Assembly (NCBI RefSeq): GCF_964340395.1
Contig: NC_135562.1
Location: forward strand, 9,676,134 to 9,740,133
Direction: 5' to 3'
Length of the DNA stretch: 64,000 nt
Source of the DNA: Glandiceps talaboti
Taxonomy: Eukaryota; Hemichordata; Enteropneusta; Spengelidae
The first letter of the stretch is position 1. Each line of letters begins with the position of its first letter. A model generated the notes under the pieces. It was not told where the DNA came from and did no database searches. It saw only the letters and a program-made list of their open reading frames with translations. A program made the translations under genes and the position numbers. Shown in pieces: positions 21,501-36,500 of the stretch.

Positions 21501-24500
21501 AGTATGCCTTCATGTCTGCTTTGATTATCTGGATTTTCAGCAGCGTATATTGTGTGTGTTGCGTTGGCATTGACACTGAACTTACTGCTGTACATAACAC
21601 TATTGGAATGCCAACTTTCTGTCTGATTATGTGACTGACCCCATTACAAAAGTGACTGCAATCCGTTGAATTCAGAATTCCCAATCCCACCATTGATAAA
21701 TTTTCTGTCAATAATAGGCTAATTTATCAGATATGTATGATTGTTACTTTTGTGTGAAATTATACGAAATTCCCAAAACTGGTTTGTAGAGATATGACAT
21801 GGCATTACTTTCATTTGACAGTTTTTGAAGCATTTTTATAAGTTTACATTTTCCAGGATAATCAACACCTTTATGTATAATTATATTTTCAACCATAACA
21901 TGATTTTTATGCATATTTTCATCCACAATGGAGCAATCAAGGATATAAATATTGTCTTCATTTTAGAGATTAATACAATATTGTGAATATGGAAACACAA
22001 AACTAATGACCATAATGGTACCATGCACCATCTCAAATGATACTAGTAGTGGATTTAAGTCTTTTGGGGCTAAAATACACTACTTTTCAAACACACAATG
22101 ATGGCAAATAGTTTAATTTTTAGGTAACTCTGCTTAGCAGTTTGACTATGGAACAATAACTTGTTGTGCATAAATAAAGAAAACCATTGGAAAATGAAAA
22201 TCTCATACAAAGGCTTCAAAAAAACCACTGTCCCTATGAAAACTGTTGGGCATGCTAAATATAATACATGCAATGGGGAGGTGTCGAGTGTAATGCTATG
22301 GATATCACATCACAGGTACATGTTGCAAAGAAACAGGCAAAAAAAACAGAAAAGAAAGAATGAACAAACACCTTCACCACACCATATGAACGACGCAACG
22401 TTGAATTATTTTTGCCACCACAAGTAGCAAAATTTCTCCTCATCGACTGGAGACAGCAGTTTTTTGGATCTGGCTTTAGATCTATGCGCTATTAGCAACA
22501 TAGAAAGCAAGAAGTAATAAAGAAATAGAAAATCAATGGAAAAACACAGAACATAGTCACAGCAAAATACACAAAAATTATAGTTGTGCAATACACACGG
22601 AACTCTAATTTTCTAGTCAATATTTTATATCTTGTACGTACGTATGTACGTACGTACGTACGTACGTACGTATGTATGCATGCATGCATGCACGCACATA
22701 CATGCATACATACATACATACATACATACATACATACATACATACATAAATGCATACATACGTACGTACGTACGTACGTACATACATACATACATGCATA
22801 CATACATACATACATACATACATACATACATACATACATACATACGAACGTGTTGTGCAATACACATGGAAGTCTAATTTTCTAGTATGTAGGATGCACA
22901 TGTGTCTATAACTGTGTGTACATGTATGTCTGTCTATGTGCCTGTGAGACAAATCAATCACTTTATATTTCAGCTACATACTCCAACAGTAATGTTGTAA
23001 GTGACAAACTGCTGAATGTCCAAAAACAAATCAATTTCTGTTATACATTTGTTTGGATCAATATTTATCAAGCAGATGGCCCATGGCTATCACTGTTTAT
23101 GAGTTCAAACATAATGCTGCATTTAGTACTGAAAATATTAACATGAAATTGCTTGACAAACATCTTGAACTTGTATTGCTCAAGGATGTTCAATCTGTAA
23201 GTATGACTGTCTGCAACTATTGTTTTGCATAAGACTTCCATCAACTGAGGAATGGAAGCTTCTGCAAATCTGGTTAAAACTGGATTGAACTGGATCAATA
23301 CACATAAGTGAGGAGCTGTATGTTTATTTTAGACCAGTTAGAACTGGACTGAACCGGATTAGATATTCAGCTGAGGGTTTGCATGTTTCCTCAATAGTAA
23401 ACAAAACTGGATCAGACCTTAAGAAAATTGCAAAGACTGCGCAAAATTTGGTTGGATTGCTTTACTTACCAGGACACACATGCGTTTCACTTGTCTTTGT
23501 AATAATACTTCCATCTGCTCGTCTCTCTGTCCTGGTTGTTGTACCATCACTGGTGGAGCTTGTGACAGAAACGGAGGGACTAGCCATCTTTCTCTGCCAA
23601 GGACGAGTTATATTCTTCTTTTCACGAATCTGAATGATACAAATACATCATGAGCTTTGGTTCCCTGGACACAGTTGTAAGACATAGTTTTGGAGTTATT
23701 ATCAGGTAATTAACCTATACTTACATTTTCCCCCATAACTTAAAAATAATTCCTTTAAACCAAATTTGGGTATAATTCTGACAAACATCCTACATAGTTC
23801 CATAATGCAATAAGATTCTTTTCTTTTGGCAACAGACCACAGTACTAACAATAAAAACCAATAAAGCTGCAAAACAGGGAATCGACAGGACAGTCTTATA
23901 TGTGGAGTCAAAAATCACAACCATGTGTGGTGTTCCATTATATTCTGCAATCATTCCCAAGCTAAAAATTCTGGGTACCTAAAATAGAATTGTACTGCCT
24001 AGGCGCATTGTGAAACTAACAAACATTCGATTTCTTGGTGACACCATAACTTCTGCTCCACGCTCAACACATACATTACTATAGACGCATGTGAGAATAA
24101 GTAAACCTTCGTGTTCTATTTTGACCTTCTAGCATGAGGTGAAATGCTATTGCAGGTACTGAGAATTCACACATGGTGTGATTGTTGCTTTTGGATTCAT
24201 GTTAGATTTAATACAAACTTCTATTTTACTGTAACCATGGTTCAGTCACCTCTCTTTTTGCAGTTTGATGAATTTTCATTGTAATTTGCATATTATATTC
24301 AAACAGTAAAGTACAAACCTTCATAATGGGTCCACTCATGCTACGAGAGCTACCAGTAGTACTTGATCCTGACATCGACATACCGGGACTCTTTGTTCTG
24401 AATGCATGCATTCCTTGGCTGACACCTTCAGCAAGTATGAACTTCTCACGGAGCTCAATGTTCGTACGACCACGAGCTGTAGAATGTAAGCGAATAACAG

Positions 24501-27500
24501 GTGAGTTTGATATGTACGGTAACAATACTATTTTTGCTGTGGAAAGAAGATTGGAAGTTAAGTTGGAGAAAAATACAGCCATGAGCAAGGTATATGCCCA
24601 ACTCCTACACATATTTTAACATATTATATTTCTCTAGCTTGTGAACAATGCTGTGATAAGCAACAGCTAGGTTTGATTTCTGATTGGTTGATTTCAACCA
24701 ATCAACTTGTTGGTACTTGAAATTCAAATCCAACAAACCAATCACCAATCAGCATTCAAACATTATTCACAACGTAGGGAAACATTTAGTTTTTACTATA
24801 AATACTGTGTAGGAGTTTGGAGTTGTATATAAGCACCAACATAGCACCATCATGCGGCACACCATTTCTAGAGTGGGCACGTCATGTCAAAAATGCATCA
24901 CATGATTTCAAGGATGCAGACTTTCCACAGCTGGAAGCGAGTACAAGCTACTAAGCCCAGTCACTGGATCTGGCTTACTAGTATCTCACCCCTAATCACC
25001 AGCATCTAGAAAAGATAAGCCTTTTTTTGCTAGCATCTTTTTTCTTTGGAAAGGAGAATATTGGTACAACTACCGACATCAGACCATGGACAAGCTGAAC
25101 CTGTTACAAACAGGGAAAGTAAACAAATGAATCAGATTAATAACACTTGACACAGCATGTTAGAACAGCACTGACTTGTATTACATACCATGGTTTGATA
25201 AGAACAATTTTATGGCCTCTTTATGTGTACATGAAATGCCAGGAAACTTCTAATTTGTTTGTGAACATGAACTATTATGTAAAGTGGCCATACAACTGTT
25301 GTTATCAAATGATGACATGTACTTATTATAAGTCTCTGCACTTCCAACATACTGTTCCAAGTGTTATTAATCCAATTAAGTTGTTTACTTTCCCCGATTC
25401 CATTTGTGCACGGTCTGATGTTGGCCGTTGTAATAGCGCAAGTTAACAGTATCATGCCACCTTTCAAGAGTAAAGAAGGCACCATTCTCGGCAGCTGTAA
25501 AAGCAAAGTCAAGTCAGCAAAGAATCAACAGAATCACATTAGGTGTTCCAGTTTCAAAAGAATAAGTTTTATCAATAATTACACTAACTAGATTATCAGT
25601 ACATGTATTTCTACTGACGGCTTATGAAAAGAATTTTTAACAGCATGTCTACAAATCTACTATGCATGAAATACAACTGAAAAGGAAAATGAATGAAACT
25701 GTTTCAATGTCATATGAACATTACAACAAGGCATGATCCTTGGTATGATTAATGTAGAAGATACATTTCTGCAATCAAAGTTTTTGAAAATTGTATGTGA
25801 AGTAGAGAATAACCATGGTAACAAAATGCATGAGTGTTACCAAAGCAACAAGACTAGTCAATCAATGTAGACTTTTCATGCAGTAGACAAGTGTCATTCT
25901 AATGCACTTAGTCAATGATGACATGTCAATCATTGCATGTGTACATGTTGTACTATGATAAGAAGTCAATGTGTTTGATGAATGGATGACATACATGGCC
26001 AAGATGGCATCGAACTGTTAGATGAAAGAAAGTGCAGGCAGGCTCTGTGATTGTATGATGACAGAAAATGTAGCGAACAGATGACTCAACTACAACAATT
26101 GTGTACAATACCCTTCTGGACAGGACTGTTAACATAATCATTCTAACAAAACACGTAACATTGGAAAACACCTTTTTATCTCATTTTTCAGGGAATCTTA
26201 GCAGAAGAAGCAGAAGCATGGGGCAGCACAGTATTAGCTCAATATGACCTATGACCTCAAGGTTTGAACTTTGACTAGTGTTACCTTTTGACAAGATCCT
26301 CTCCTTGGCTGTCAAGTGGAATGAGTTAAGACAAAGCAGTATATGAATCATGACAAACTTAACAATTTTTTTTTTTAATTCTGTTAAAATGTTCATGTAT
26401 AAATTCCCCCTTTTACATGCGTTTTTTTTTTCTTGTTGATTCTATCTACTAAGTAAATCAATAAGCAGTTCAAAGCGCAGTTTACAGAATTTCACATGGC
26501 ATCCATATTGTTTTTAAGCTTTCCATTGGAAACCACGACCAATAGTAGACTAAAATCTTTCATATCACCATTGTTTGTTTAAAATCTGTGATTTTGTCAT
26601 ATTTTTCTTTCTTATTTACCACTGATGTCATAATTTGCATAAATTACACAATATGTATGAAAGAAAATGCAGGCTCTGTGATTGATATATGATTGAAATG
26701 GATAGATTTGCGACTGCTGTGATTGAAAAATTCTTGAAACTAGCACCCCTAGACTACCTCACCCTAGCATTTCATGCTATATTTTACCTTCTTTTCGCTT
26801 CTTTTCCTGATTTTTCTTCTCTGATGTTCAGAAATACAGCAAAATAAACAATGCATTAATAAGGGTCTTAACTACTTTGCGTTAATTTCTTTGCGTTAAT
26901 GGTTTTTATTGCCATAGTTACAGGATATTGATTTTTTCCAGTGTTTACCCTAATTCTCTTCAATATCTGAAACACCTTAGTCAAATTTCAGACACAGACC
27001 AAAAACCCAAAGTCACCGCTGACAATAAGTCAAATTTGAAAATGAGTTGTGGCAATATGGCTGAAATATTAGTAGGTTAACAGTGACAAAGTTGAATATT
27101 CTATATTACTGTTTTTTGTACTAATAACTGATAATATATTGACTAATTTGATCACTTTAACAGCTGCTGCTCCATATTTTACTAATTCAGGTAGCAAATT
27201 AATAGGAGTTGACATAAAACTGAGGGATCACATCGCAGACGTTGTGCAAACAATACTGTGTGTATGTGAAGGCGTGTTCAACATGGTGGATGAAACGGTT
27301 GCAATAGTAACATAGGTATAGGAATATTCCTGGGCCTCTGAGGAATAAATACAATGAATAATATTCAGAGTCCTGGACCTGTGAGAATAAATACACTGAA
27401 TATTATTCAGAGTCTTGGGCCTGTAAGAGAATAATATGAGCTACATTGTACAAAATATATCAGAATTCTGCTTGGTCTCATCCCGTCTGTGGAGAAAATA

Positions 27501-30500
27501 GTGAATCAATTATTAAAATGGCTAGCACTGATACCACGACATCAAAGACATGTTTGTTTAACAGGAAATGAAACAGAATTGTGAAAAGAAAAGATAACTT
27601 ACCTCGACATGGATCATTCTTGACTAAGAATTCATCTAAAGCCATCCAACCGCCACCAACACGAACCATGACGGTACTTCGCAGGATGCGCACCAGTCGC
27701 AGACGTTGCGAATCCCCAAACTAAGGAAAAATAATTCCTGTTAAGCGTCTTATGCTTGCACGTTTAATTTCACACATATGACATTCAAATAAAAGGTACA
27801 TAAGGCGTACACAGGATCTAGCTATAAGTTGTGACCATTTATGCAAAAAGCATAACAAAACGGTAAACGTTGACGTGAAGGAAAAAGGGAATGTGCAATA
27901 ATAGTGGTGCTTTTAACAGGAGTATCCTAGGCAAGGCAGGTACCATTTCGTTACTTATACCATTATCAAAACTGGAAGCATTCTACATAACATTTTAAAA
28001 AACAAAACAAGTGATTATTGCTGTAAAGGGATGGTGGGTTGGGTGTTTTACATTTATCATTTTACACAAACAAAAATCATCTAGTTAGGCAAGCATTTAC
28101 AAATCATAACAGTACCACAAAAAATGTATAAAATGCATATGCAAATATATGTGAGGTGATATATCGCATACTCAAATGCATCGTTCCCCATCACACAACC
28201 GTGTATGAACCACAAACCTTAGTAATGGGGTTCAACGTAAACGAGCAAAATCTAAAGTATTGGGGTTCAGCGTAAACGAGCCTGTCAAATGAAAGTACAA
28301 CATACTTTTCCAACGCTCACATTTGGTGAACTCATATCAGGGGTGTACACCATGTAGAGTTCCTGAGCGGCAATTTGTAGTGAGAAAAAAAGTGATAAAC
28401 ATCTCAGATTTGAAAAGTTTTTGGGTGCGGGAAAAAAGGAAGAAGTTTTGATCAGTGAAGACGATAGAGTACCAAGTCAAATATTTAACAGGGAAAAGTT
28501 TCAGTGGGGTTTTAGGATTTAGAGCCAGAGAGGGGATCAGAGGTGTGTGGTTCGTTTGTTGTGCTCTGGTTACTACGAGCAACTAGTCATTGCCATGGGG
28601 ATGCCTTTGGAACAAGTCTGCCATTAAATTCACATCATAATGACCTTTAACCCTTGCATACCAGTACCCTCTTGCATAAATTAAACAAAATGTGAACAAA
28701 AATTTTGGAATTTGTTTGTGAAGTGATGAAATTTGTGATAAGGTTAAAACCTTGAAAGCAAACTCTTAGCATTAAAACGCTAATCAAAAAAATTCAAATC
28801 ACAAATACAAACGTAGTGAAATACAACTTATGGGTGATTTAATTATGCATTTAACATAGGATAATGAAACAAAAGTTGTGACGATGGCTGCCGCGTTTCT
28901 GTTGTATTGTGTTTGTATTTTGTCTACCTTTTGTTTGAATATTTTATTTTCAAGTCTATGATTCATGACTATTTTTGAGAAATTCAAATATCGTTATCAA
29001 AAATGTTTGTTCAATCGAGCTATTTTTGTTATTTTTTTTAGGTACGATAGTTTTTCTTCTTTGCACTTCTTTGATTTCATTCAAAATATTGACAAGTTTG
29101 ATGGAATTTGACGAGGTAGACTTGTGAAAGACTTGGTCAATCAAGCAGTATATGAGTCAATAAATGCAGAGGTCGATAGAAGACATATAATCGCCTGCCA
29201 TGTGAGTATCATGTTAGAAACATGTGATGATCATGTTAGAATCATGTGATGATCATGTGATGATCATGTGACTAGGTGAAAACACAACACAACTTACATG
29301 ACGGAGAAATGTTAATGGAAAGTTGATAGGAATGTCGATTTGGTCTAGAATATCTTCTATCGCCGTACTGCATATTCTCTGTGGGGGGATGGATTGGCAA
29401 TGTGGGGGGAAATGATGGTAGGAATTATCAGTCAGGAAACAAAGGAAGGGGGATGAGGAAGGAGGCAGTCATGAGAGTTTAATAGGAGTCAGTATGTAGG
29501 GTAAGTAGGGGGAAGAGGTAGTAAGCCGTGAAAATTATGGAAGGGAAGGTGATACAAAAGTAAGTGATTAAAATGAAAAGTTATGCTGAATCAGGCAAAT
29601 TAAGAGTGATTTTCAAAGCTTGGTTATATTTGTAGTAATGGTTTAGCTTTATGATTTACACTTGTATCCATGGAGATACCGAGTTAAAAAGCGTTGTTAC
29701 AAAGTAAAGAAAATATCACACCAAGTGCTGCAATTTAACATGACATGCATTTACAGTTGGTTTTAAAAACAACGTGAGCAAACTGCAAGAATTAAAGATG
29801 GCTGCTGTTTCTTGAAACCTATCTCCATGACAATGATGATGTCATGATAATCCATGGGAAGTAAGCACATGATTTCAACCTTGATTACCAGAAGCTGACG
29901 GAACACTAAAAGCATAGCCACAGAATTTGCGGCAAGAACAATGCAAATGGTCTGCCGATTTGAGATTTCTTGGTGTCTTATTTTTTGCGCTGAATCGATG
30001 ACAATGTTGTATGCGTTGTATGCACTTGACTTTTTTAATGATTTTGATGGAATTTTTACAAAACTGAAATAGTAACAACAACGACAACATACCGTATGAA
30101 ACCGATACATAGACTGGCCAGCCTACAAGCACGGAAAAGTTGAGGCCCAAAGAAAAAGAAAGTGAGAGCACAGAAATAAAATCGGTACGCCGACTTCAGA
30201 TAGGGCTGGCGCATTTCAGCAAGAACACAAAGTAGCACATTTGTGACATGCCCTTACAAACAATCAGCGTATTTGTGGCGAGCTGTATTAAACGACCTTC
30301 TTTGCTTTTGAAGGGAAGCATACAACACTGCATTTTGCTGAACAGTCAGGATGGAACATTCTCAACTTATAGACAGTGCAAGTATGCACAAATGTTAGTT
30401 CTAAGGTGTTCTGATAAGGGGAAGGTATAAAAATCATCATTATTGGGTATAGAAAAGTTAAAAGATTGAAACTTCTCATAATCATGCAAAATACATGCAA

Positions 30501-33500
30501 AATTTGAAATACTAAAATTTGATGTAGAATTTCCCCAAAGATCCAGAACAAAGATTTGAGCTTATAAACCATTTTGAGAGGTTTTCAAACATGCACTTCA
30601 TTGTTTTTTTCCATTTTCTACACAACACTGGATTATACAAAGAACTATTTTACAGGGAAAATTAAGGTGAGGATGTGGTGAGGGCTGGTAGGGAGAAACA
30701 TATTCTCTCTTTTTTTGAAAGAACAATTTTTTTTTTTTAAATTTTGAAGTATTTTAGTTGGTTTTTATTAAACTACTGTAAATTATCAGACTATCTTCAA
30801 AAATTTCAGTCTCATTCTTCAGTTATGTTTGTTTGTCTGTAGATTTGAGTTGGGTCACATGACTATCACATGTTGGTCACATGACATAATGAAGGAATTC
30901 ATTAAATACAGTTTAATACAAAGGTACACTTTAGATTTAAATTTAAACACCATTATTATTAAAGTTATTTCTAACATTCCGTATCACAATTTGTAAAAAT
31001 GTGCCCAAAACCACCAAAATAACCCACAATGATGGCAAGGAGATGAATATTACTGTTAATATCGAGGGAAATGTGAAAAGGTTATTTAAGAAAGTGCATT
31101 ACGTGCACAAAACCATAACCATTACCATTTCAAGTTGAGAGTGTTCCAGCTAAACCAGACTAAAAATGAAAACCTAAAAAATGTCCTGTCCGCGAATGAC
31201 ACCACAGTAGCCAACAATACATCACATTGTACATCACTTCCCATGAATACACAACACCATGACACAAACAGACCCTTACTCTGCAAATACATCACCATGA
31301 ATAAATTTGCATACTGATTAGCCACATACCCTATATTTGCCTTCTCCGATTTGGAGCACCTGGAATTGCTTGGTACAGGTGCACAGTGACACTTGTCTTC
31401 TCACCTGAATACAACAAAATTTGAAATACATTTCATTTTTCCACATTTCCCAAACATTTGATTGAAGTTAGTTTCATGTAGTTTTCTAGACTTTTCTAAT
31501 TCTATAAAATTCTAGGAAAAAAATATTCAAATTTTGGGTAAATTTATAAGTTCATACATCTTTAGTAACTTCATTGTAATGTTAGAAGCATGGTATCAAA
31601 TACGTGATTTTATTCGACATCTTTTTTAAACAGGTTTTTTTTATGATACTTTTAGTGTCATGCAAATTCATACATGTATTTTGTTCATATTGGATATTCC
31701 AAAAACAAAAGCGACTTAAAATCGACAACTTAAAATAGCAAATTTTGATGTGGACAAGACTTCAAACAAAAATAGCTGATGAGCCGAAATGATAAACAAC
31801 ATTTATCACATAATACATGATTTCATAAATAAATATTTACAAATAACAATTTTTTTTAGCTACATCGATATATACTGCAAATAATTGCACAGCTTTCAAC
31901 TTATTTAAAACATGCACAGCATTAGTCTCAGTTACCCAGACTCTCACCACTGGGGGCTCTTCTACAAGACCGCCCAGACAAGACTCTGGGGAAACCATGT
32001 TTCAACTATCCCGCGCAGGAGTAAAACAGTACATTTTGTTCGAGTCATAAAAAATGGGTTTACAAGGCCTGTATCAATCACTTGAAAAGTTGTAGTTTGT
32101 AGTGAAAGAACCTGAATCATTTAGCCTGGACGTCAAGTATTCCCCAACATGCATGGCGCTAGAGCTACTTCCTGTGCGGATGAGTTGGACTCTGGTCTCC
32201 TCAGACTCTCACTTAGGGAGGTCTCATAGGCAGAGCCCCCAGCGGAGAGAGTCTGGGTAACTGAGACTAGCACAGCAAAATTGGCCATTCCTTTTGATTC
32301 ATTTGGTAGGTCCATTCCTTGATACATATACAAGAAAGCTAATACCATTTTTATATGGGTGAATTTGAACTAAAAGTCATCTTGGACCTCTGCTAGCTCT
32401 GTTCACCATGCACATAACATCACCCTATTCACTTATTTGGTTTGGTCTATCTATTTATACAGGGAGGCTTGACCAGTTTTGTAGGGGTGTTTAATACTCA
32501 TTTTCAGATCCAATATATTTTTTGTTGTTGGTTTTGCAATACACAAAACAGCCACCTCTCTTTTGATAAATTTGGTTTGGTCTATCTTTTGATACAGGGA
32601 GGCCAGACCATTTTCACAGGGGTGCATAATACTGATTTTCATCTTCAAGATTTTTCCATCTGTTTTACAACACACAAAGCTGCCACCCCTCTTTTTGTAA
32701 ATTTGGTATGGTCTATCTTTAATACAGGAGGGCCAGACCATTTTCACAGGGGTGAACATCAACCTACCTCATCCTGGATCTTGTCATGATCAGTTAGTGG
32801 TTTAGCTCTCTCACTGTCAGGCTTGAGGGCAGCAATGAATTCTTTGTAGTCTATGTATCCGTCTCCATCACGATCAAATATGTTTGCGACTGCATTCATC
32901 TCCAGACGGTTGGTTGGGAATTCTGACAAACAAGAATTTCGGGTTACATTTCATACATTGATAACAGTACAGCTTTTTTGTTTGATATCGTTCGTAGGTA
33001 TTTGCTTACTGTTCACAATGCCAGTATGTAAATAATTCTATGTGACACACTTTGGAGACCATGTGCCTATGAATACTAATAATGCCATCGGGCACCCTGT
33101 AACAAGTATAAATACTATAGCATACAGCATTCTGTGACAGCATACATCTTTAAAGGGCATCCTCTGATAGTATACATCTTAAAGGGCATCCTGTGATAGA
33201 ATATATCTTATAGGGCATCTTGTGGTATACATCTTATAGGGCATCCTGTGATAGAATAAATCTTATAGGGCATCTTGTGATAGTATACATCTTTTAGGGC
33301 ATCCTGTAACAGTATAAATCTTGTAGAGCAACCTGTAATGGTAGAAATCATATAGGGCAACCTGTACCAGTTCCTATAAAAGTACACAAGTCTGTTTGGA
33401 GACCTACTGGAACAAGGAGGAAAGACATTTCTGTGAAGAAGGTTGTGTTGGTTTATCGTCATAGCAACTGTCACTATGGTTCATCATCACAGCAACTAAG

Positions 33501-36500
33501 TATATTACTTACTAGATGCAAGGATGCCTTCAATAAACTCTCTCCTTGTCACTTTGCCATCATGGTCCAAGTCGATACGACGGAAGAAATCCATGACGCG
33601 AGACTTCTTGTTGTTCATCCATCGCATGTAACGTCTTCTCCAATCTTCAAAGTTGAAGTTTCTCATGGCAATCAGCTGATAGTAAAACAATAATATCACA
33701 GGTCAGAACCCGCAGCAGAGTTATGACAATAAACCTGTTGCTGGTTCCAAAATGCATTGCGCGTCTCTCCATATAATGCTATGTATTGTGTACAGGCAGA
33801 GGGGTTTACATGTGCTACTCAAGGGGATGGTTGTCACCTGACCGTACCCTGGGTTCACCCGTAAAATCCCCGTAAAATCAATCATTGATGGCATTTAGTC
33901 TTTGTTCTATAAAATCACTCATAATCAAAGTGGTTAACATGTCTTTCCATCATTTCCTGATGAAAATGTTATTTCAAATGTAATAAAGACAAAACTAAAT
34001 GTAACAACATAAGCGATGTCTTCTCGTGCAATACTCTTTGAACCAGAAAATCGACTATTCTCAGCTACACATAGATTCTATATTCTATGTTTTCTCCTAT
34101 CATACCTTTAACATAACAGTGCAAGATTATTTAAGGAGGCATTGAAACCACACAGTCAAACATTTCTGTTAGATACAATTCAACACATATATCTTGAAAT
34201 TTGCCAACCTCAGTCCTTCATTTCTTGCCAGATATTGTTAAGGCAATGGTGGGAAATTTGGGTATGATGTTTCCAAATATTTTACAACTTTGTTAGGATT
34301 CTAATTTACAGCTAAGCAACTTTTTGTAAGTAAGTATGTGTGCTTTTCAAGTTAAATGTTTGGTGGCCAAATTACCTGGGAGTTGTAAAAATAAAGACGT
34401 CTTTTACCTGTGAAAGTCTGTCATAAATATCTTGTAGTTTCCTCTGTCGATCCAGAGCCATCACCCAAACATGCTTCCATTTGTTGAACAGGAATGCAAT
34501 CCTTGGATGTTTGTTTGCATCAGGTCCTGGGCTTGCTTCACGACTACGTGGTCGAGGGTGATGTCTGGTGCGGCGTGACCGATCCATGGTCGGTATGCCA
34601 CTTCCTCCTTCCAGCGATCGCCTCCTCTTGTGAGGTTTGATCAGTCTGTCTATATCAGGTTGTTTAGTTGACATCTCTCCCTGGAAATCTTGATGTTCAG
34701 CTAAGAGTTTCTCTACAACTTCAAGTTCTTCCGGGATTTCTTCTTCGTCGAGTTGTTTCAAGGTCTGCTCGGCTCCTTCAAGCCAGGCTAACATTGCGTC
34801 AAGTAATTCAGCATTGTTCTTCAACATTTGTAAGGCATCAAGAAGTCTCTGTTCACGTTGGTCTGACCAGTTTTGAACCTACGGATATTCAGAAACACGA
34901 TATTTATGTTGACGTCAAAATGAGAGAAAGGCCGAGAGATTTTCTATCAGTTAAAATGATAGAAATTGTCAATTTCAGTTAAAAATGTTCAGTTAGTCCA
35001 CAAACAATGCCTGATTTGCTTGAAATTGAATCAATTACTTCAATTTGCCAGGCAAATGTCATATGGTGTCATTCACATACAAGGTACAGTAAAATCTGTA
35101 GTATGCAAAGATCTGCAGTATATTTTTGGAAAATCAAATATTACCCTGGAAGTTGAGCCTTCGGTTTTCTAAGATAGACACAAACTAATACTATCGTCAC
35201 AACATGTTGATACAACAGTGATACGTGTAAGCTATTGAATGGACATTGGTTTATTACAATTATAGTCTCAGTAGGGAGGTATCTCTGAAAACTAGTTTAA
35301 TTAGAGTTCCATAAACTTGCAGTGCTGTTTTTGGGACTTCCAATGTTTATACACTATCATGATCACAGGGTGATTAGAATCACACAACAAAGGAACTGCT
35401 ATCACCCACTTGTGTAATCTACCACATTGAAGAACAATCGATTTAGTTTGTGTCTATCTTAGAAAACCGAAGGCTGGATTGCCGGTGTTGTAAAACACAT
35501 ACCTCGGCCCATCTTGCTTCAAGAACGGTTATCCAATGCTTGATGACAGTTTCTGCATCCGGATGACACTTTTTCAGGATAGCCATTCCCATGGCGATGG
35601 TTTCTTTCAGCCTTGCTTCCTCAGCTGCTATCAGTCTCTTGAAATCCTATCATGATGAAGATGTTAGTTTTAGAAATTCACAAAACTAAGAGTAACTTAG
35701 AACTTGACACTTAGAGTGCCTTCATATTGTCAAAGTCAAGGTTTTACAGTTGTTGCATGCCATTTTGTTCTTTATATAACGACCATAGATTAGATTCATT
35801 CCTCAAAGATTCAGAATTCACCCCACGAAAGAAAACTGTTTTTCCTTACTAGAATGAACTACGAATGAAATTTTTGGTGCATAAAGCTTTTAACACTCAG
35901 ACTAGTTTTGTTCAGCAAACATAGATGTACTGTATGCGTTCTTCTCCCCTGCATTCTTTTTCCTTTAATTATTAGAAACATGATATTCACTTTTTTCTGT
36001 ACTGTAATGCAAATTTATTGTGCGATGGACTGAGGCCTTAGCATTTGAAATAAAGCAAATATGTCATTGATAACATTTCAAAACTCAAAAGAGTGAAATC
36101 TATCACTTGTATTTCTTATACCATGAAAATAAATATACTAATTTGACCAACATTTCACTAGATTTCAAAATGTATTTGTCTGTAAAACAAGTTTTGGTGA
36201 TTTTTTTTGTAAATTTTTAATCTGAAATGTTTATATGTACCTGGTGGGCTGCAAGGTGTTCAACGAGTATTTCTTCATTGTCAGGTAGGGGTCCATGGAA
36301 ACGGAGACCTTGTTCTGCATCAGCCAGCCATTCTAGCATGGAATGCACAGCTTGGTGGAAAGCTTCAGCCTGTTATGAATACACACAAAATACAGTGTGT
36401 CAGTTTTTTATCTATCAAAACCACAAACTCTTTTCAAAATGTTGATACTTACAGGGCCAACTGTACAGAAGACGTAACCTCAATAGGGAACCTGCTATCC

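Larger units (their letters stand above)
18575..23469 (-). other. Spectraplakin intron (4.9 kb)
   Basis: Contains a dispersed ~285-bp repeat in two direct copies (about 18950-19275 and 20375-20655), a TG run at 19680-19730, and the CATA/ACGT microsatellite block at 22632-22850. I found no convincing cassette exon in it. Confidence 0.7.

Noticed and set aside
22492-22961. Several overlapping ORFs of 80-122 codons on both strands
   Set aside because: Translated tetranucleotide microsatellite.
25461-25494. Splice-flanked 34-nt segment in the intron after the GAS2 domain
   Set aside because: Length is not a multiple of three, so inclusion would shift the frame of the conserved downstream exons.
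32133-32789. ORFs on both strands up to 115 codons
   Set aside because: They lie in MITE copy 3 and the three-copy tandem array. The repeated peptide segments mirror the DNA repeat.
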